Shown here piece by piece: positions 14,455 through 23,745 of a stretch of 42,267 nt of DNA. The position numbers and the translations under genes are program-made. The notes below the pieces were generated by a model that was given only the letters and a program-made list of their open reading frames with translations, was not told the DNA's origin and ran no database searches. Position 1 is the first letter of the stretch, and each line of letters begins with the position of its first letter. The DNA comes from Bacillota bacterium (GTDB lineage Bacteria > Bacillota > Clostridia > Lachnospirales > Cellulosilyticaceae), in contig JAEWMQ010000116.1 of assembly GCA_023393125.1 (NCBI GenBank), positions 1 to 42,267 of the forward strand, written 5' to 3'.

Positions 14455-16743
14455 ATGAGTAAAAAAGAAGGAAAAGGAAGATATTCCGCTAAGAAAAAAA
14501 CAACAGTTGAAAGAAAACGAACAGTTTTAAAGGATACTACCCCAGCTATTTCTAAAGAGATTTTAGGTATTTGTTTAATGGGTATCGGTATTTTGATTTT
14601 AATTGGTATTTTTTCGGATAAATCTGGACTGTTCGGTAGTTTTCTAAGGCAAGTCTTTGTAGGATTATTTGGAGTAGGTGGATATATTATTCCTATAGCA
14701 GCTATGATTATGGGGATCTTTTATATTCAAGGTCGATTTGATAGGGTCGTTAAACTAGCGGTTTATTTAGGTTCTTTATTACTTATGCTAATGATATTGT
14801 TTCATTTACTTTATTATGGAGAAGATAAGAGTTTATCGCTCTTAAGTCTAAGTTATTTAGAAGAAGCAAATTGGCTAAATGGAGGCTATATAGGTGCTAT
14901 GTTAGGTTACTTATTTTTAAGCCTAATAGGTTTATATGGTACCTATGTCATTTTAGCAGTCTTACTGGGTGTGTGGATTTTAATTTTAACACAATTTCCT
15001 ATCTTCTCATGGATTAATGAACGTTTTATAGCTTATATAAAAGTACGCAGAGAAAAAATGAAAGAGGCTAAAAAAACCAAACAAAAAAAAGCAAAAACAC
15101 CCAAACAGTTATCAAAAACTGTGCCTGTTACACCGTCCATTCAAGATGAAGAGGTAACAGTAATAGCAGCTGAACATCATGGACTTGATGAAATTCCTAT
15201 ATATGATTCATCAACCTATAGTGAAAACACTACTAGAACAGAGAATATTGAAGAAGATGCGCCAATACAGGTGGTACCGAAAGTATCAGTTAGTGAAGAA
15301 ACTACTATAGAAGAAACAATGACTGAACTTACTAAAGAAAATGCTTTACCTATTCCACCTTATCAGTTTCCACCCCTCACCTTACTTCAAAAAGGACAGG
15401 TCATTCAAAACAAGGAAGCTTCAAAAAAATCTTTGAGTAATGCACGTAAATTAGAAGAAACATTGGCAAGCTTCGGAGTAGAAGCTAAGGTTACACAAAT
15501 ACATAAAGGACCTTCTGTCACACGTTATGAACTGCAACCTAAACAGGGCGTTAAGGTAAGTAAAATTGTTAATCTTGCAGATGATATTGCTTTAAATTTA
15601 GCCGCCCCTAATATTCGTATAGAGGCACCGATACCTGGTAAAGCTGCAGTAGGAATAGAGGTAGCCAATGCAACTAGTGAGATGGTATACTTAAGAGAGG
15701 TTATTGATTCTGATCGCTTCTTAGCTTTTCCATCTAAGCTCGCTTTTGCCTTAGGAAAAGATATTGCAGGTAAACCGATTATTGCTGATATAGGGAAGAT
15801 GCCCCATATTTTAATAGCAGGTGCAACAGGTTCTGGAAAAAGTGTCTGTATCAATACTTTAATCACAAGTATTATTTATAAAGCTAAGCCTCACGAAGTC
15901 AAGCTCATTATGATTGACCCTAAGGTTGTTGAATTAAGTGTTTATAATGGTATTCCACACTTACTGATTCCAGTTGTAACGGATCCCAAAAAAGCAGCTG
16001 GGGCATTATTCTGGGCTGTTAATGAAATGACGAAACGTTATAACTTATTTGCAGAAAATAATGTAAGAGATATGAAAGGCTATAATGAAAAGCAAACCGA
16101 AGAAAATGCTAAGTTACCACAGATTGTTATTATTATTGACGAGTTAGCCGATCTTATGATGACAGGCGCTAAGGAAGTAGAAGATGCTATTTGTCGCCTT
16201 GCTCAAATGGCCCGTGCGGCAGGTATTCACCTTGTGATTGCTACTCAACGACCATCAGTTGATGTTATAACAGGTGTTATTAAAGCTAACATTCCATCAA
16301 GACTCGCATTTGCTGTTTCTTCTGGTACTGACTCACGAACGATTTTAGATATGGTAGGAGCAGAGAAGCTTTTAGGTAAAGGGGATATGCTCTTTTATCC
16401 TGTAGGACAATCTAAACCTATTCGTATTCAAGGTGCATTTATTTCTGATCAAGAAGTTGAAAGCATCGTTAATGCTATCAAAACAGATCATGTCGTTTAT
16501 GAAGAAGATATGATTCAAACTTTAGAAAATGTAGCTATGCCAGTGGCCTCGGATGCCGAAGAGGAAGATGAGCTTTTAGAAAAAGCTATTTTATTTGCTA
16601 CTGATAAAGAAAAACTTTCTATTTCTATGTTACAGCGTTATTTTAGAATAGGTTTTAATCGTGCAGCTAGACTAATGGAAGCATTAGAAGCTAGAGGTAT
16701 TGTTGGCCCTGATGAAGGAAGTAAACCTAGAAAAGTTTTATAA
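14455..16743 (+). CDS. spoIIIE: DNA translocase FtsK/SpoIIIE
   Basis: This 762-residue membrane ATPase pumps chromosomal DNA through the septum during division or sporulation. About four hydrophobic segments lie in residues 32-185. A charged linker follows to about 300. The motor domain has Walker A GATGSGKS at 456-463 and Walker B VIIIDELADLMM near 560. The winged-helix gamma domain fills the last 65 residues (SISMLQRYFRIGFNRAARLM), which reads KOPS/SRS-type polar sequences. The family cannot be split into FtsK and SpoIIIE by sequence alone; the tepA-ylzJ neighbourhood favours the SpoIIIE ortholog. Confidence 0.95.
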   Translation: MSKKEGKGRYSAKKKTTVERKRTVLKDTTPAISKEILGICLMGIGILILIGIFSDKSGLFGSFLRQVFVGLFGVGGYIIPIAAMIMGIFYIQGRFDRVVKLAVYLGSLLLMLMILFHLLYYGEDKSLSLLSLSYLEEANWLNGGYIGAMLGYLFLSLIGLYGTYVILAVLLGVWILILTQFPIFSWINERFIAYIKVRREKMKEAKKTKQKKAKTPKQLSKTVPVTPSIQDEEVTVIAAEHHGLDEIPIYDSSTYSENTTRTENIEEDAPIQVVPKVSVSEETTIEETMTELTKENALPIPPYQFPPLTLLQKGQVIQNKEASKKSLSNARKLEETLASFGVEAKVTQIHKGPSVTRYELQPKQGVKVSKIVNLADDIALNLAAPNIRIEAPIPGKAAVGIEVANATSEMVYLREVIDSDRFLAFPSKLAFALGKDIAGKPIIADIGKMPHILIAGATGSGKSVCINTLITSIIYKAKPHEVKLIMIDPKVVELSVYNGIPHLLIPVVTDPKKAAGALFWAVNEMTKRYNLFAENNVRDMKGYNEKQTEENAKLPQIVIIIDELADLMMTGAKEVEDAICRLAQMARAAGIHLVIATQRPSVDVITGVIKANIPSRLAFAVSSGTDSRTILDMVGAEKLLGKGDMLFYPVGQSKPIRIQGAFISDQEVESIVNAIKTDHVVYEEDMIQTLENVAMPVASDAEEEDELLEKAILFATDKEKLSISMLQRYFRIGFNRAARLMEALEARGIVGPDEGSKPRKVL

Positions 16744-16779
16744 AATCATACCAATTTACAAAGTTAAAGGAGTAGAATA

Positions 16780-18450
16780 ATGAAAACAGACATTCAAATC
16801 GCACAAGAAGCCATAATGAGTCCTATTATAGATGTTGCCAAAAAAGCTGGTATTGTGCCAGAAGAATTAGAGTTATATGGGAATTACAAAGCTAAACTCT
16901 CCTATGAATTAATGGATCGCGTAAAAAGCCATTCAAATGGTAAGTTGGTACTAGTAACTGCTACTAACCCAACACCAGCTGGTGAAGGAAAAACAACTGT
17001 AACAGTTGGTCTTGGACAAGCCTTATGTAAGCTCGGTCAAAATGCTATTATTGCTTTAAGAGAGCCTTCTTTAGGCCCATGTATGGGGATTAAAGGAGGT
17101 GCAGCAGGTGGTGGTTATTCACAAGTTGTTCCGATGGAAGATATTAATCTTCACTTTACAGGGGATATTCATGCCATGGGTGCTGCTAATAATTTACTTG
17201 CGGCTATGATTGATAACCACATTCATCAAGGTAATAGTTTAAATATCGATGTACGTACAATTACTTGGAAAAGATGCCTTGATATGAATGACCGTGCTTT
17301 AAGAGAAATTGTAGTAGGCCTGGGTGGACCAATGAATGGTGTACCTCGCCAAGATGGTTTTATGATTACAGTAGCTTCTGAAATTATGGCTATCTTATGT
17401 CTTGCAACAGACCTAGATGATTTAAAACAAAAAATTAGCCAAATTATTATTGGGTATAATATGAAAGGCGAACCTGTAACAGCTGGTGACCTAAAAGCAG
17501 AAGGTGCAATGACTACTTTGCTTAAAGATGCCATTAAACCTAATTTAGTACAGACTTTAGAAAACACACCGGTTATTATGCATGGAGGTCCTTTTGCTAA
17601 TATTGCTCATGGTTGTAATAGTATTATCGCTACAAAACTTGCTTTAAAATTAGGTGATATCGTTGTTACTGAGGCAGGGTTTGGAGCATACTTAGGTGCT
17701 GAAAAGTTCTTTGATATTAAATGCCGTAAAGCTGACCTCAAACCAGATGCAGTAGTATTAGTTACAACGATTCGTGCGCTTAAATATAATGGTGGCATTG
17801 AAAAAACTAATTTACAAGACGAAAATGTAGAAGCTCTTAAAGAGGGTATGAGTAATTTAGAAAAACATATTGAAAATCTTAAGCTTTATGGTGTACCAGT
17901 TGTAGTGACCTTGAACGCTTTTGTAACAGATACAGAAGCTGAAATTGCTGCTGTTGAAGCTGCATGCAAAGCTAAAGGATGTCACTTTGCTTTAGCAAAT
18001 GTTTGGGAAAAAGGCGGAGAAGGCGGCATTGCCTTAGCTGAGGAACTTTTAAAAGTTCTTGATACAGAAACTAGTGAGTTTAAAACGCTTTATGATGATC
18101 ATATGAGTATAGAAGACAAGATAAAACGTATTGCTACTTCTATCTATGGTGCAGATCAGGTTGTATTTGAACCTAAAGCAAAAAAAGAACTTGCTAAAAT
18201 TAGTAGCTTAGGGCTAGATCATTTGCCAGTATGTATGGCAAAAAATCAGTATTCTTTCTCTGATGATGCCACAGCACTTGGTAGACCTAAAGCCTTTACA
18301 ACAACTATTAGAGAGATTAGAATATCAGCAGGCGCTGGTTTTATAGTTGCTCTTACGGGTAACGTGATGACAATGCCAGGACTTCCTAAGAAGCCTGCAG
18401 CTGAGCAGATTGATATCACTACTAAGGGAACTGTAACAGGTTTATTCTAA
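16780..18450 (+). CDS. fhs: Formate-tetrahydrofolate ligase
   Basis: This 556-residue enzyme joins formate to tetrahydrofolate with ATP to give 10-formyl-THF, the entry of formate into one-carbon metabolism and the methyl branch of the Wood-Ljungdahl pathway. The nucleotide loop TPAGEGKTT is at residues 65-73. REPSLGPCMGIKGGAAGGGY (about 94-113) is a family signature, and ITVASEIMAILCLA follows. Length is standard. AAAGGAG precedes ATG 16780. folD follows 20 bases downstream, so formyl-THF and methylene-THF conversion are co-expressed. This alone does not prove acetogenesis; many clostridia use the pair for purines. Confidence 0.97.
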   Translation: MKTDIQIAQEAIMSPIIDVAKKAGIVPEELELYGNYKAKLSYELMDRVKSHSNGKLVLVTATNPTPAGEGKTTVTVGLGQALCKLGQNAIIALREPSLGPCMGIKGGAAGGGYSQVVPMEDINLHFTGDIHAMGAANNLLAAMIDNHIHQGNSLNIDVRTITWKRCLDMNDRALREIVVGLGGPMNGVPRQDGFMITVASEIMAILCLATDLDDLKQKISQIIIGYNMKGEPVTAGDLKAEGAMTTLLKDAIKPNLVQTLENTPVIMHGGPFANIAHGCNSIIATKLALKLGDIVVTEAGFGAYLGAEKFFDIKCRKADLKPDAVVLVTTIRALKYNGGIEKTNLQDENVEALKEGMSNLEKHIENLKLYGVPVVVTLNAFVTDTEAEIAAVEAACKAKGCHFALANVWEKGGEGGIALAEELLKVLDTETSEFKTLYDDHMSIEDKIKRIATSIYGADQVVFEPKAKKELAKISSLGLDHLPVCMAKNQYSFSDDATALGRPKAFTTTIREIRISAGAGFIVALTGNVMTMPGLPKKPAAEQIDITTKGTVTGLF

Positions 18451-18470
18451 AGATGATAAGGGGAGATAAA

Positions 18471-19319
18471 ATGGCAAAAATAATAGATGGTAAACTTATT
18501 TCTACTATGATTAAAGATGAATTAAAAGAAGAAGTAGCAGCACTTAACAAGCAAGGCATTTATCCTGGGCTTGCTGTTATTTTAGTTGGGGATAATAGTG
18601 CTTCACAGGTGTATGTTGGAAATAAGAAGAAAGCCTGCGAATATGTAGGCATTAAGTCTTTTAGCTATGAATTACCTGCAGAAACATCTGAAACCTCATT
18701 ATTAGAACTTATCGATACGCTTAATAAAGATGATAAGGTACATGGTATTTTAGTTCAATTACCACTACCTAAACATATGGATGAACAAAAAGTCATTATG
18801 CGTATTTCTCCATCAAAAGATGTAGATGGCTTTCACCCACAAAGTGTAGGTGCCTTAAGCATAGGACTTCCTGGCTTTGTATCTTGTACACCTGCAGGTA
18901 TTATTGAATTACTCAAACGCAGTCATGTAGACATAGTAGGTAAAAACTGTGTAGTTGTTGGTAGAAGCAACATTGTAGGCAAACCTATAAGCTTGCTTTT
19001 ATTAAGAGAACATGGTACAGTTACTATCTGTCATTCTAGAACTAACAATTTAACTAACATACTTCAGCAAGCAGATATTGTTATTGCCGCTGTAGGCATT
19101 CCGAAATTTATTAAAGGTGAACAATTAAAAACAGATGCAGTTGTAATTGATGTAGGGATGAACCGTGATGAAAATGGTAAGCTTTGTGGTGATGTGGATT
19201 TTGACTCAGCAAAGGACCATGTAGCAGCTATTACACCTGTTCCAGGTGGTGTAGGCCCTATGACAATTGCTATGCTTATGAAAAACTGTGTGCTTGCTGC
19301 TAAAGGTAATAACTGCTAA
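18471..19319 (+). CDS. folD: Methylene-THF dehydrogenase / methenyl-THF cyclohydrolase
   Basis: This 282-residue bifunctional FolD interconverts 10-formyl-, methenyl- and methylene-THF. The N-terminal domain has the catalytic region VGDNSASQVYVGNKKKACE, with the conserved Lys in NKKKAC. VHGILVQLPLPKHM and PSKDVDGFHP follow. The Rossmann part has VVVGRSNIVGKPISLLLL and the end TPVPGGVGPMTIAMLMKN. ATG 18453 is in frame, but the AAGGGGAG site just before ATG 18471 and the normal FolD start MAKIIDGK favour 18471. It follows fhs directly. Confidence 0.96.
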   Translation: MAKIIDGKLISTMIKDELKEEVAALNKQGIYPGLAVILVGDNSASQVYVGNKKKACEYVGIKSFSYELPAETSETSLLELIDTLNKDDKVHGILVQLPLPKHMDEQKVIMRISPSKDVDGFHPQSVGALSIGLPGFVSCTPAGIIELLKRSHVDIVGKNCVVVGRSNIVGKPISLLLLREHGTVTICHSRTNNLTNILQQADIVIAAVGIPKFIKGEQLKTDAVVIDVGMNRDENGKLCGDVDFDSAKDHVAAITPVPGGVGPMTIAMLMKNCVLAAKGNNC

Positions 19320-19353
19320 CTTGAAGTTGGCTTAATATGAAAGGAGCAGCATT

Positions 19354-20700
19354 TTGAATTATTTAGTATCTTTTGTATCACTTGGATGTGATAAAAACTT
19401 AGTCGATAGCGAACATATGCTAGGGCTACTCAATCAAGGAGGCTTTTCTTTAACAGGTGATGAAGAAAAAGCTCATGTTATTGTGGTTAACACCTGTTGT
19501 TTTATTGAAGATGCAAAAAAGGAAAGTATTGAAAATATTTTAGAAGTAGCTAGATATAAAGAAATAGGTGCTTGTAAAGCCCTTATTGTAACAGGTTGTA
19601 TGGCACAGCGCTATAAACAAGAAATTTTAGATGAAATTCCTGAAGTAGATGCTGTAGTAGGAACTACTTCATATGATAAGATTGTAGAAATAGCCAATGG
19701 TATTCTTGAACAAAAAGGACTTCGTACTCAGCATTTTGATTTGATTGACCGTGAAATGTTAGATGAAATGCCTCGTATATTAACGACTGCAGGGTATTTC
19801 GCTTATGTCAAGATCTCCGAAGGCTGTGATAAGCATTGTACTTACTGTATTATTCCTAAACTAAGAGGAAAATATAGAAGTCGTCAAATGGATAAAATTA
19901 AAGCTGAAGTTGAAAAATTAGCAGCAGATGGTGTTTCTGAAATTATTTTAGTAGCACAAGATACAACAGAATATGGACGCGACTTAGAAAATGCTTCTCT
20001 TGCAAAATTACTACGTGAACTTAGTAAAGTAGAGGGAATTGAATGGATTCGCGTTTTATATTGTTATCCAGAAAGTATTACCGATGAATTAATTGAAGAA
20101 ATTAAAACAAACCCTAAAGTATGTAAGTATTTAGACATACCTATTCAACATGCTTCAACATCTGTTCTTAAGCGTATGGCAAGAAAAAGTTCTCTAGAAC
20201 AGCTTAAAGAACGCCTTGGTAAGCTAAGACAAGAAATACCTGGTATTGCTCTTCGTACCACACTTATTGTAGGTTTTCCAGGAGAAACAGAAGAAGATTT
20301 CCAAATCCTATATGATTTTGTAAAAGAAATGCGATTTGACCGTTTAGGTGTATTTACTTATTCAAAAGAAGAAGGGACACCTGCAGCTTTATTTGAAGAC
20401 CAAATTGATGAAAAAACAAAAATCAAACGTCGTGATGCTATTATGGCCCTTCAACATGGTATTTCTAGTGAGTTAACAGCTAAAAAAGTTGGAAAGACTA
20501 TGAAAGTGCTCATTGAGGGTAAAATTACAGATGAAGATGTTTATATCGGACGTACTTACCAGGATGCCCCTGATATAGATGGAGAGGTATTTGTAGAATA
20601 TGAAGGAGAGCTTATTTCAGGTGATTTTGTAGATGTACGTATTACAGCATCAAATGACTATGATTTGATTGGGGAGATAGTGGATGAATATAGCGAATAA
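19354..20700 (+). CDS. rimO: Ribosomal protein S12 methylthiotransferase RimO
   Basis: This 448-residue radical-SAM enzyme adds a methylthio group to the aspartate of ribosomal protein S12. Three N-terminal cysteines (C12, C48, C82) hold the auxiliary cluster. EGCDKHCTYCIIP holds the radical-SAM triad C158, C162, C165. A TRAM domain ends the protein. The S12-specific pattern (SLGCDKNLVDSE) separates it from MiaB. The start is TTG at 19354, fixed by AAGGAG at 19341-19346 and by the family start. The 3' end overlaps pgsA by 17 bases. Confidence 0.95.
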   Translation: MNYLVSFVSLGCDKNLVDSEHMLGLLNQGGFSLTGDEEKAHVIVVNTCCFIEDAKKESIENILEVARYKEIGACKALIVTGCMAQRYKQEILDEIPEVDAVVGTTSYDKIVEIANGILEQKGLRTQHFDLIDREMLDEMPRILTTAGYFAYVKISEGCDKHCTYCIIPKLRGKYRSRQMDKIKAEVEKLAADGVSEIILVAQDTTEYGRDLENASLAKLLRELSKVEGIEWIRVLYCYPESITDELIEEIKTNPKVCKYLDIPIQHASTSVLKRMARKSSLEQLKERLGKLRQEIPGIALRTTLIVGFPGETEEDFQILYDFVKEMRFDRLGVFTYSKEEGTPAALFEDQIDEKTKIKRRDAIMALQHGISSELTAKKVGKTMKVLIEGKITDEDVYIGRTYQDAPDIDGEVFVEYEGELISGDFVDVRITASNDYDLIGEIVDEYSE

Positions 20701-21259
20701 GCTGACGTTACTACGTGTCGTTTTAGTATTTGCTTTTATGGGGATTATATGGTTACCCCTATCATTAGAACCAAGTATAATGTTGTGGATTGCGTTAGCG
20801 ATTTTTATCATTGCAAGTTTAACAGACTTTTTAGATGGGTATTTAGCACGCAAACTCAATTTAGTAACAAATCTAGGTAAATTTATGGATCCTTTAGCGG
20901 ATAAAATGCTTGTTACAGCAGCTATGTTAGCTGTTATTGACCTTGGAATTAAAAATATCTTACCCGCTGGTATTTTACCTACATGGATAGTTGTGTTTAT
21001 TCTCCTAAGAGAATTTATGGTATCTGGTGTAAGACTAATAGCAGCTGGTCAAAACCATGTTATTGCAGCAAGTTACCTTGGTAAGCTAAAAACAGTAGTA
21101 CAAATGGCAATGATTATTGTTTATTTGTTACCAGTTAATTGGAGCTTGCTCTCTATCTTAGCAATGTGTTTAGCTTATTTGGCATTAATCCTTACTTTAG
21201 TATCTGGTTTTGAATATTTATGGAAAAACAAAGATGTATTTAAAACAGAAGAGCATTAA
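20684..21259 (+). CDS. pgsA: CDP-diacylglycerol-glycerol-3-phosphate 3-phosphatidyltransferase
   Basis: This 191-residue integral membrane enzyme makes phosphatidylglycerol phosphate from CDP-diacylglycerol and glycerol-3-phosphate. The CDP-alcohol motif D-G-x2-A-R-x8-G-x3-D-x3-D is intact at about residues 45-67 (DFLDGYLAR ... GKFMDPLADK). Five to six hydrophobic helices are visible. The gene starts inside rimO after GGGGAG. The rimO-pgsA order is common in Firmicutes. A strong terminator (21264-21304) closes the unit. Confidence 0.95.
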   Translation: MNIANKLTLLRVVLVFAFMGIIWLPLSLEPSIMLWIALAIFIIASLTDFLDGYLARKLNLVTNLGKFMDPLADKMLVTAAMLAVIDLGIKNILPAGILPTWIVVFILLREFMVSGVRLIAAGQNHVIAASYLGKLKTVVQMAMIIVYLLPVNWSLLSILAMCLAYLALILTLVSGFEYLWKNKDVFKTEEH

Positions 21260-21263
21260 AAGG

Positions 21264-21304
21264 CGGTATCTCATGATTAAATCATGAGATACCGTTCTTT
21301 TTAA
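21264..21304 (+). terminator. Terminator of the fhs-pgsA region
   Basis: CGGTATCTCATGAT and ATCATGAGATACCG form a perfect 14-bp stem with loop TAA, followed by TTCTTTTTAA. Confidence 0.85.
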
Positions 21305-21316
21305 TTAAAGTCCCTA

Positions 21317-21490
21317 ATGAACAGCAGAAAGCTTCAGGGTATAAAAGCAGTGATAGCAGTGATAGCAGTGATAGTACTACAAATAGTATATCCTTCAAAG
21401 CATGAACAAAAGAAAGTAATGATCATAATACTAGGTAAAAGAATTAAGCGTTTCATTTTTAGCCTCATCATATTTATATTTCATTTTTAA
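21317..21490 (+). CDS. Possible small hydrophobic protein (57 residues)
   Basis: The open frame starts at ATG 21317 and encodes two hydrophobic stretches (GIKAVIAVIAVIVLQIVY and RFIFSLIIFIFHF) around a basic middle (KHEQKK, GKRIKR). The first stretch is coded by three 9-base tandem repeats. There is no clear ribosome site or promoter, and it lies just behind a strong terminator. It may be a real small membrane protein, a remnant, or chance. Confidence 0.25.
   Translation: MNSRKLQGIKAVIAVIAVIVLQIVYPSKHEQKKVMIIILGKRIKRFIFSLIIFIFHF
21346..21372 (+). repeat. Three tandem copies of AGCAGTGAT
   Basis: These are exact 9-base tandem units in the pgsA-baiN gap. In the frame starting at 21317 they encode AVI repeats; being a multiple of three, copy change would keep that frame. 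Confidence 0.7.
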
Positions 21491-21589
21491 TTTGTGTAGA
21501 ATATGGAAATAATATACCTAAAGCTTTAAATGAAGTAGAAAATTGTTGTATAATAGGTGAGAAAGTCAAATAAGTGGAGGATATAAGGT

Positions 21590-22819
21590 ATGCATTATAA
21601 TACCATTGTTGTAGGCGGAGGACCGGCAGGTCTTTTTGCTGCTCAAGCTTTGGCTAAAAAGCAAAAGCGTGTATTACTATTAGAACGGAATAAAGGAGCA
21701 GGTAAAAAACTTCTTATATCAGGAGCTGGGCAATGTAATTTTACTCATGCTGGTGATATAGCAGATTTTTTTAGTTGCTATGATGATAAAGCTAAATTTT
21801 TAAAGAAAGCCTTATTAGCTTTTGATAATAAAAAGACCATGCGTTTTTTCGAAGAAGCAGGTGTGGCTTATACGATTTTTCCCAATAATAAGGTTTTCCC
21901 TAAAAGTATGAAAAGTATGGATATCCTAAATGCTCTCATTGTTCAGTGCCAAAAGGCTAATGTAGAGATGATTTATAATGAGCTTGTAAGTCACATTTCT
22001 GTATATGATAAGATTTTTACAGTAGAAACAGATAGTGGCAAGCGCTATTTTAGTGACCAGGTTGTTATTGCTACAGGTGGAAAATCTTATGCCCATATGG
22101 GTTCTGATGGCACTGGATATTTATTAGCTAAAAATTTAGGACATCACATTATTGAGCCTAGACCCGCTTTAACAGATGTAAGACTTGATGAAAATACTTT
22201 TAAAGTGCTTTCTGGTGTTTCAGCTAAACAAATAGAAGTAACGATTTGGAGAGAGCAGAAAAAAATAAAAAGTTATGTAGGAGACTTATTATTCACACAT
22301 AAAGGTTTGTCAGGTCCTGCTATTATTAATAGTTCAAGATGGATGAAGTCTGGAGATCTGCTACAAGTGAATTTTTTATATCCTAAAAGCTATGAAACCA
22401 TTAAAGCCTATTTTGCTTTGGAAGTTGCTAAAAGAGGAAAAGAAGAGATTATTACTTTTTTAAAACAATTTGAACTACCACGAACACTTTGTCAAGTCTT
22501 ATGCCAACGTATTTCTTTGGATGAACATACAACTTGTGCGGAAATTTCTAAGAAACAAAGAGAAGCATTAGTTGACCAGCTTACAAGGTGTCCATTCACT
22601 ATTGCTAATTTAGGTGGCTTTCATATAGCCATGGTCACAGCAGGAGGTGTTCATCTTAAAGAGGTGAATCCAACAACTATGGAAAGCCGTAAACAAAAAG
22701 GATTATATTTTATAGGTGAGGTTTTGGATATAGATGGAGATACTGGAGGATACAATATTCAAGCGGCGTTTTCTACAGCAGCTTTATGCGCAGAAAGTAT
22801 TATACAAAACAAAAAATAG
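21590..22819 (+). CDS. FAD-dependent oxidoreductase, BaiN/YhiN family
   Basis: This 409-residue flavoprotein is of the HI0933/YhiN/BaiN family. The FAD-binding loop is VVGGGPAGLFAAQALAKK at residues 6-23. AGKKLLISGAGQCNFTHAGD near 41-60, VVIATGGKSYAHMGSDGTGY in the middle, and GEVLDIDGDTGGYNIQAAFS near the end are family marks. Some members act on bile acids (BaiN), but most have no known substrate, so no reaction is claimed. GGAGG precedes ATG 21590. It converges with plsC, and both stop codons lie in one palindrome. Confidence 0.88.
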   Translation: MHYNTIVVGGGPAGLFAAQALAKKQKRVLLLERNKGAGKKLLISGAGQCNFTHAGDIADFFSCYDDKAKFLKKALLAFDNKKTMRFFEEAGVAYTIFPNNKVFPKSMKSMDILNALIVQCQKANVEMIYNELVSHISVYDKIFTVETDSGKRYFSDQVVIATGGKSYAHMGSDGTGYLLAKNLGHHIIEPRPALTDVRLDENTFKVLSGVSAKQIEVTIWREQKKIKSYVGDLLFTHKGLSGPAIINSSRWMKSGDLLQVNFLYPKSYETIKAYFALEVAKRGKEEIITFLKQFELPRTLCQVLCQRISLDEHTTCAEISKKQREALVDQLTRCPFTIANLGGFHIAMVTAGGVHLKEVNPTTMESRKQKGLYFIGEVLDIDGDTGGYNIQAAFSTAALCAESIIQNKK

Positions 22820-22859
22820 AAAATATTTCCAAGGAAATATTTTCTATTTTTTGTTTTGT
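22804..22859. terminator. Bidirectional terminator overlapping two convergent stop codons
   Basis: Two 27-base arms (22804-22830 and 22833-22859) are perfect inverted copies with a 2-base centre. The outer arms are coding. Because of the symmetry both proteins end in the same residues, QNKK, followed by TAG. Confidence 0.85.
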
Positions 22860-23590
22860 GCTAAATCTATTTTTTTATAAGGTAAACTACTTTCTATTAT
22901 TTCATGAACTTGGTCTGGCAAAAGTTCTAAAGCTTCTTTGCTTAATCCTTTAGTAGGAATAGCTGGATGAATTGTTAGCTTAACATGTGCAGGTTTAATT
23001 TTATTCTGATTAAGTTCCATTAGTTTATAAGATCCATCAATAGTGATAGGTACAATAGGTACACCTGCTTTTGTAGCAAGTTTAAAACTTGCACTTTTAA
23101 ATTCACCCATTTGATCACCTTTACTTCTTGTTCCTTCTGGGAAAATGACTAATGAGTGTCCTTGTTTTAAAACCTTAATCCCCTCGATAATAGCGCCTGC
23201 TGAACCTTTTAAAGTAGAGCGGTCCATAAAGACACAGTGTAATAACTCCATCCATTTTGCAATGATAGGAATCTTCTTAGCTTCTATCTTAGAAATAAAA
23301 CCTTTGGGTCTATTGATATAGCTCATTAAAAGTGGAATATCAAAATTACCTTGGTGATTACTAATATAAACAACAGTTTTGTCTGCTGGAAGATTGTCTA
23401 ATCCCTTAACTTCTACCGTTGCACCACTACGTTTGATATTACCTAACATCCACTTTTTAGATTCTTCATGAACATAAGCTTCTAATGCCTCTAAATTACC
23501 ACTTTTTTGTAAACTATGAGCTTTTCTTAATTTAGGAAGAGTTCCAATCAAGGTAAACACAAAGCTTATAAACCACATTATTGTCCTCAT
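22844..23590 (-). CDS. plsC: 1-acyl-sn-glycerol-3-phosphate acyltransferase
   Basis: This 248-residue membrane enzyme makes phosphatidic acid by adding a second acyl chain. The HX4D motif is NHQGNFD (His 79, Asp 84). The FPEGTRS substrate motif lies near residues 150-156, and VPIVPITIDGSY follows. An N-terminal hydrophobic anchor (about residues 4-18) precedes the domain. GGAGGCG lies directly upstream of ATG 23590. Together with pgsA it supplies phospholipid synthesis, but the two are in different transcripts. Confidence 0.92.
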   Translation of the reverse strand: MRTIMWFISFVFTLIGTLPKLRKAHSLQKSGNLEALEAYVHEESKKWMLGNIKRSGATVEVKGLDNLPADKTVVYISNHQGNFDIPLLMSYINRPKGFISKIEAKKIPIIAKWMELLHCVFMDRSTLKGSAGAIIEGIKVLKQGHSLVIFPEGTRSKGDQMGEFKSASFKLATKAGVPIVPITIDGSYKLMELNQNKIKPAHVKLTIHPAIPTKGLSKEALELLPDQVHEIIESSLPYKKIDLAQNKK

Positions 23591-23745
23591 TTTTTCGCCT
23601 CCAAATTATTTGATACTCTCCTTATTATAATACAAAACCAAAGAATGGGAAATAAAAAAGATCATTACTAAAGATTCAACATATAATATTCATTCTTGTC
23701 AGAATATATGTTATGATATAAGCATTAATAGAAAGGAGCGATAAA

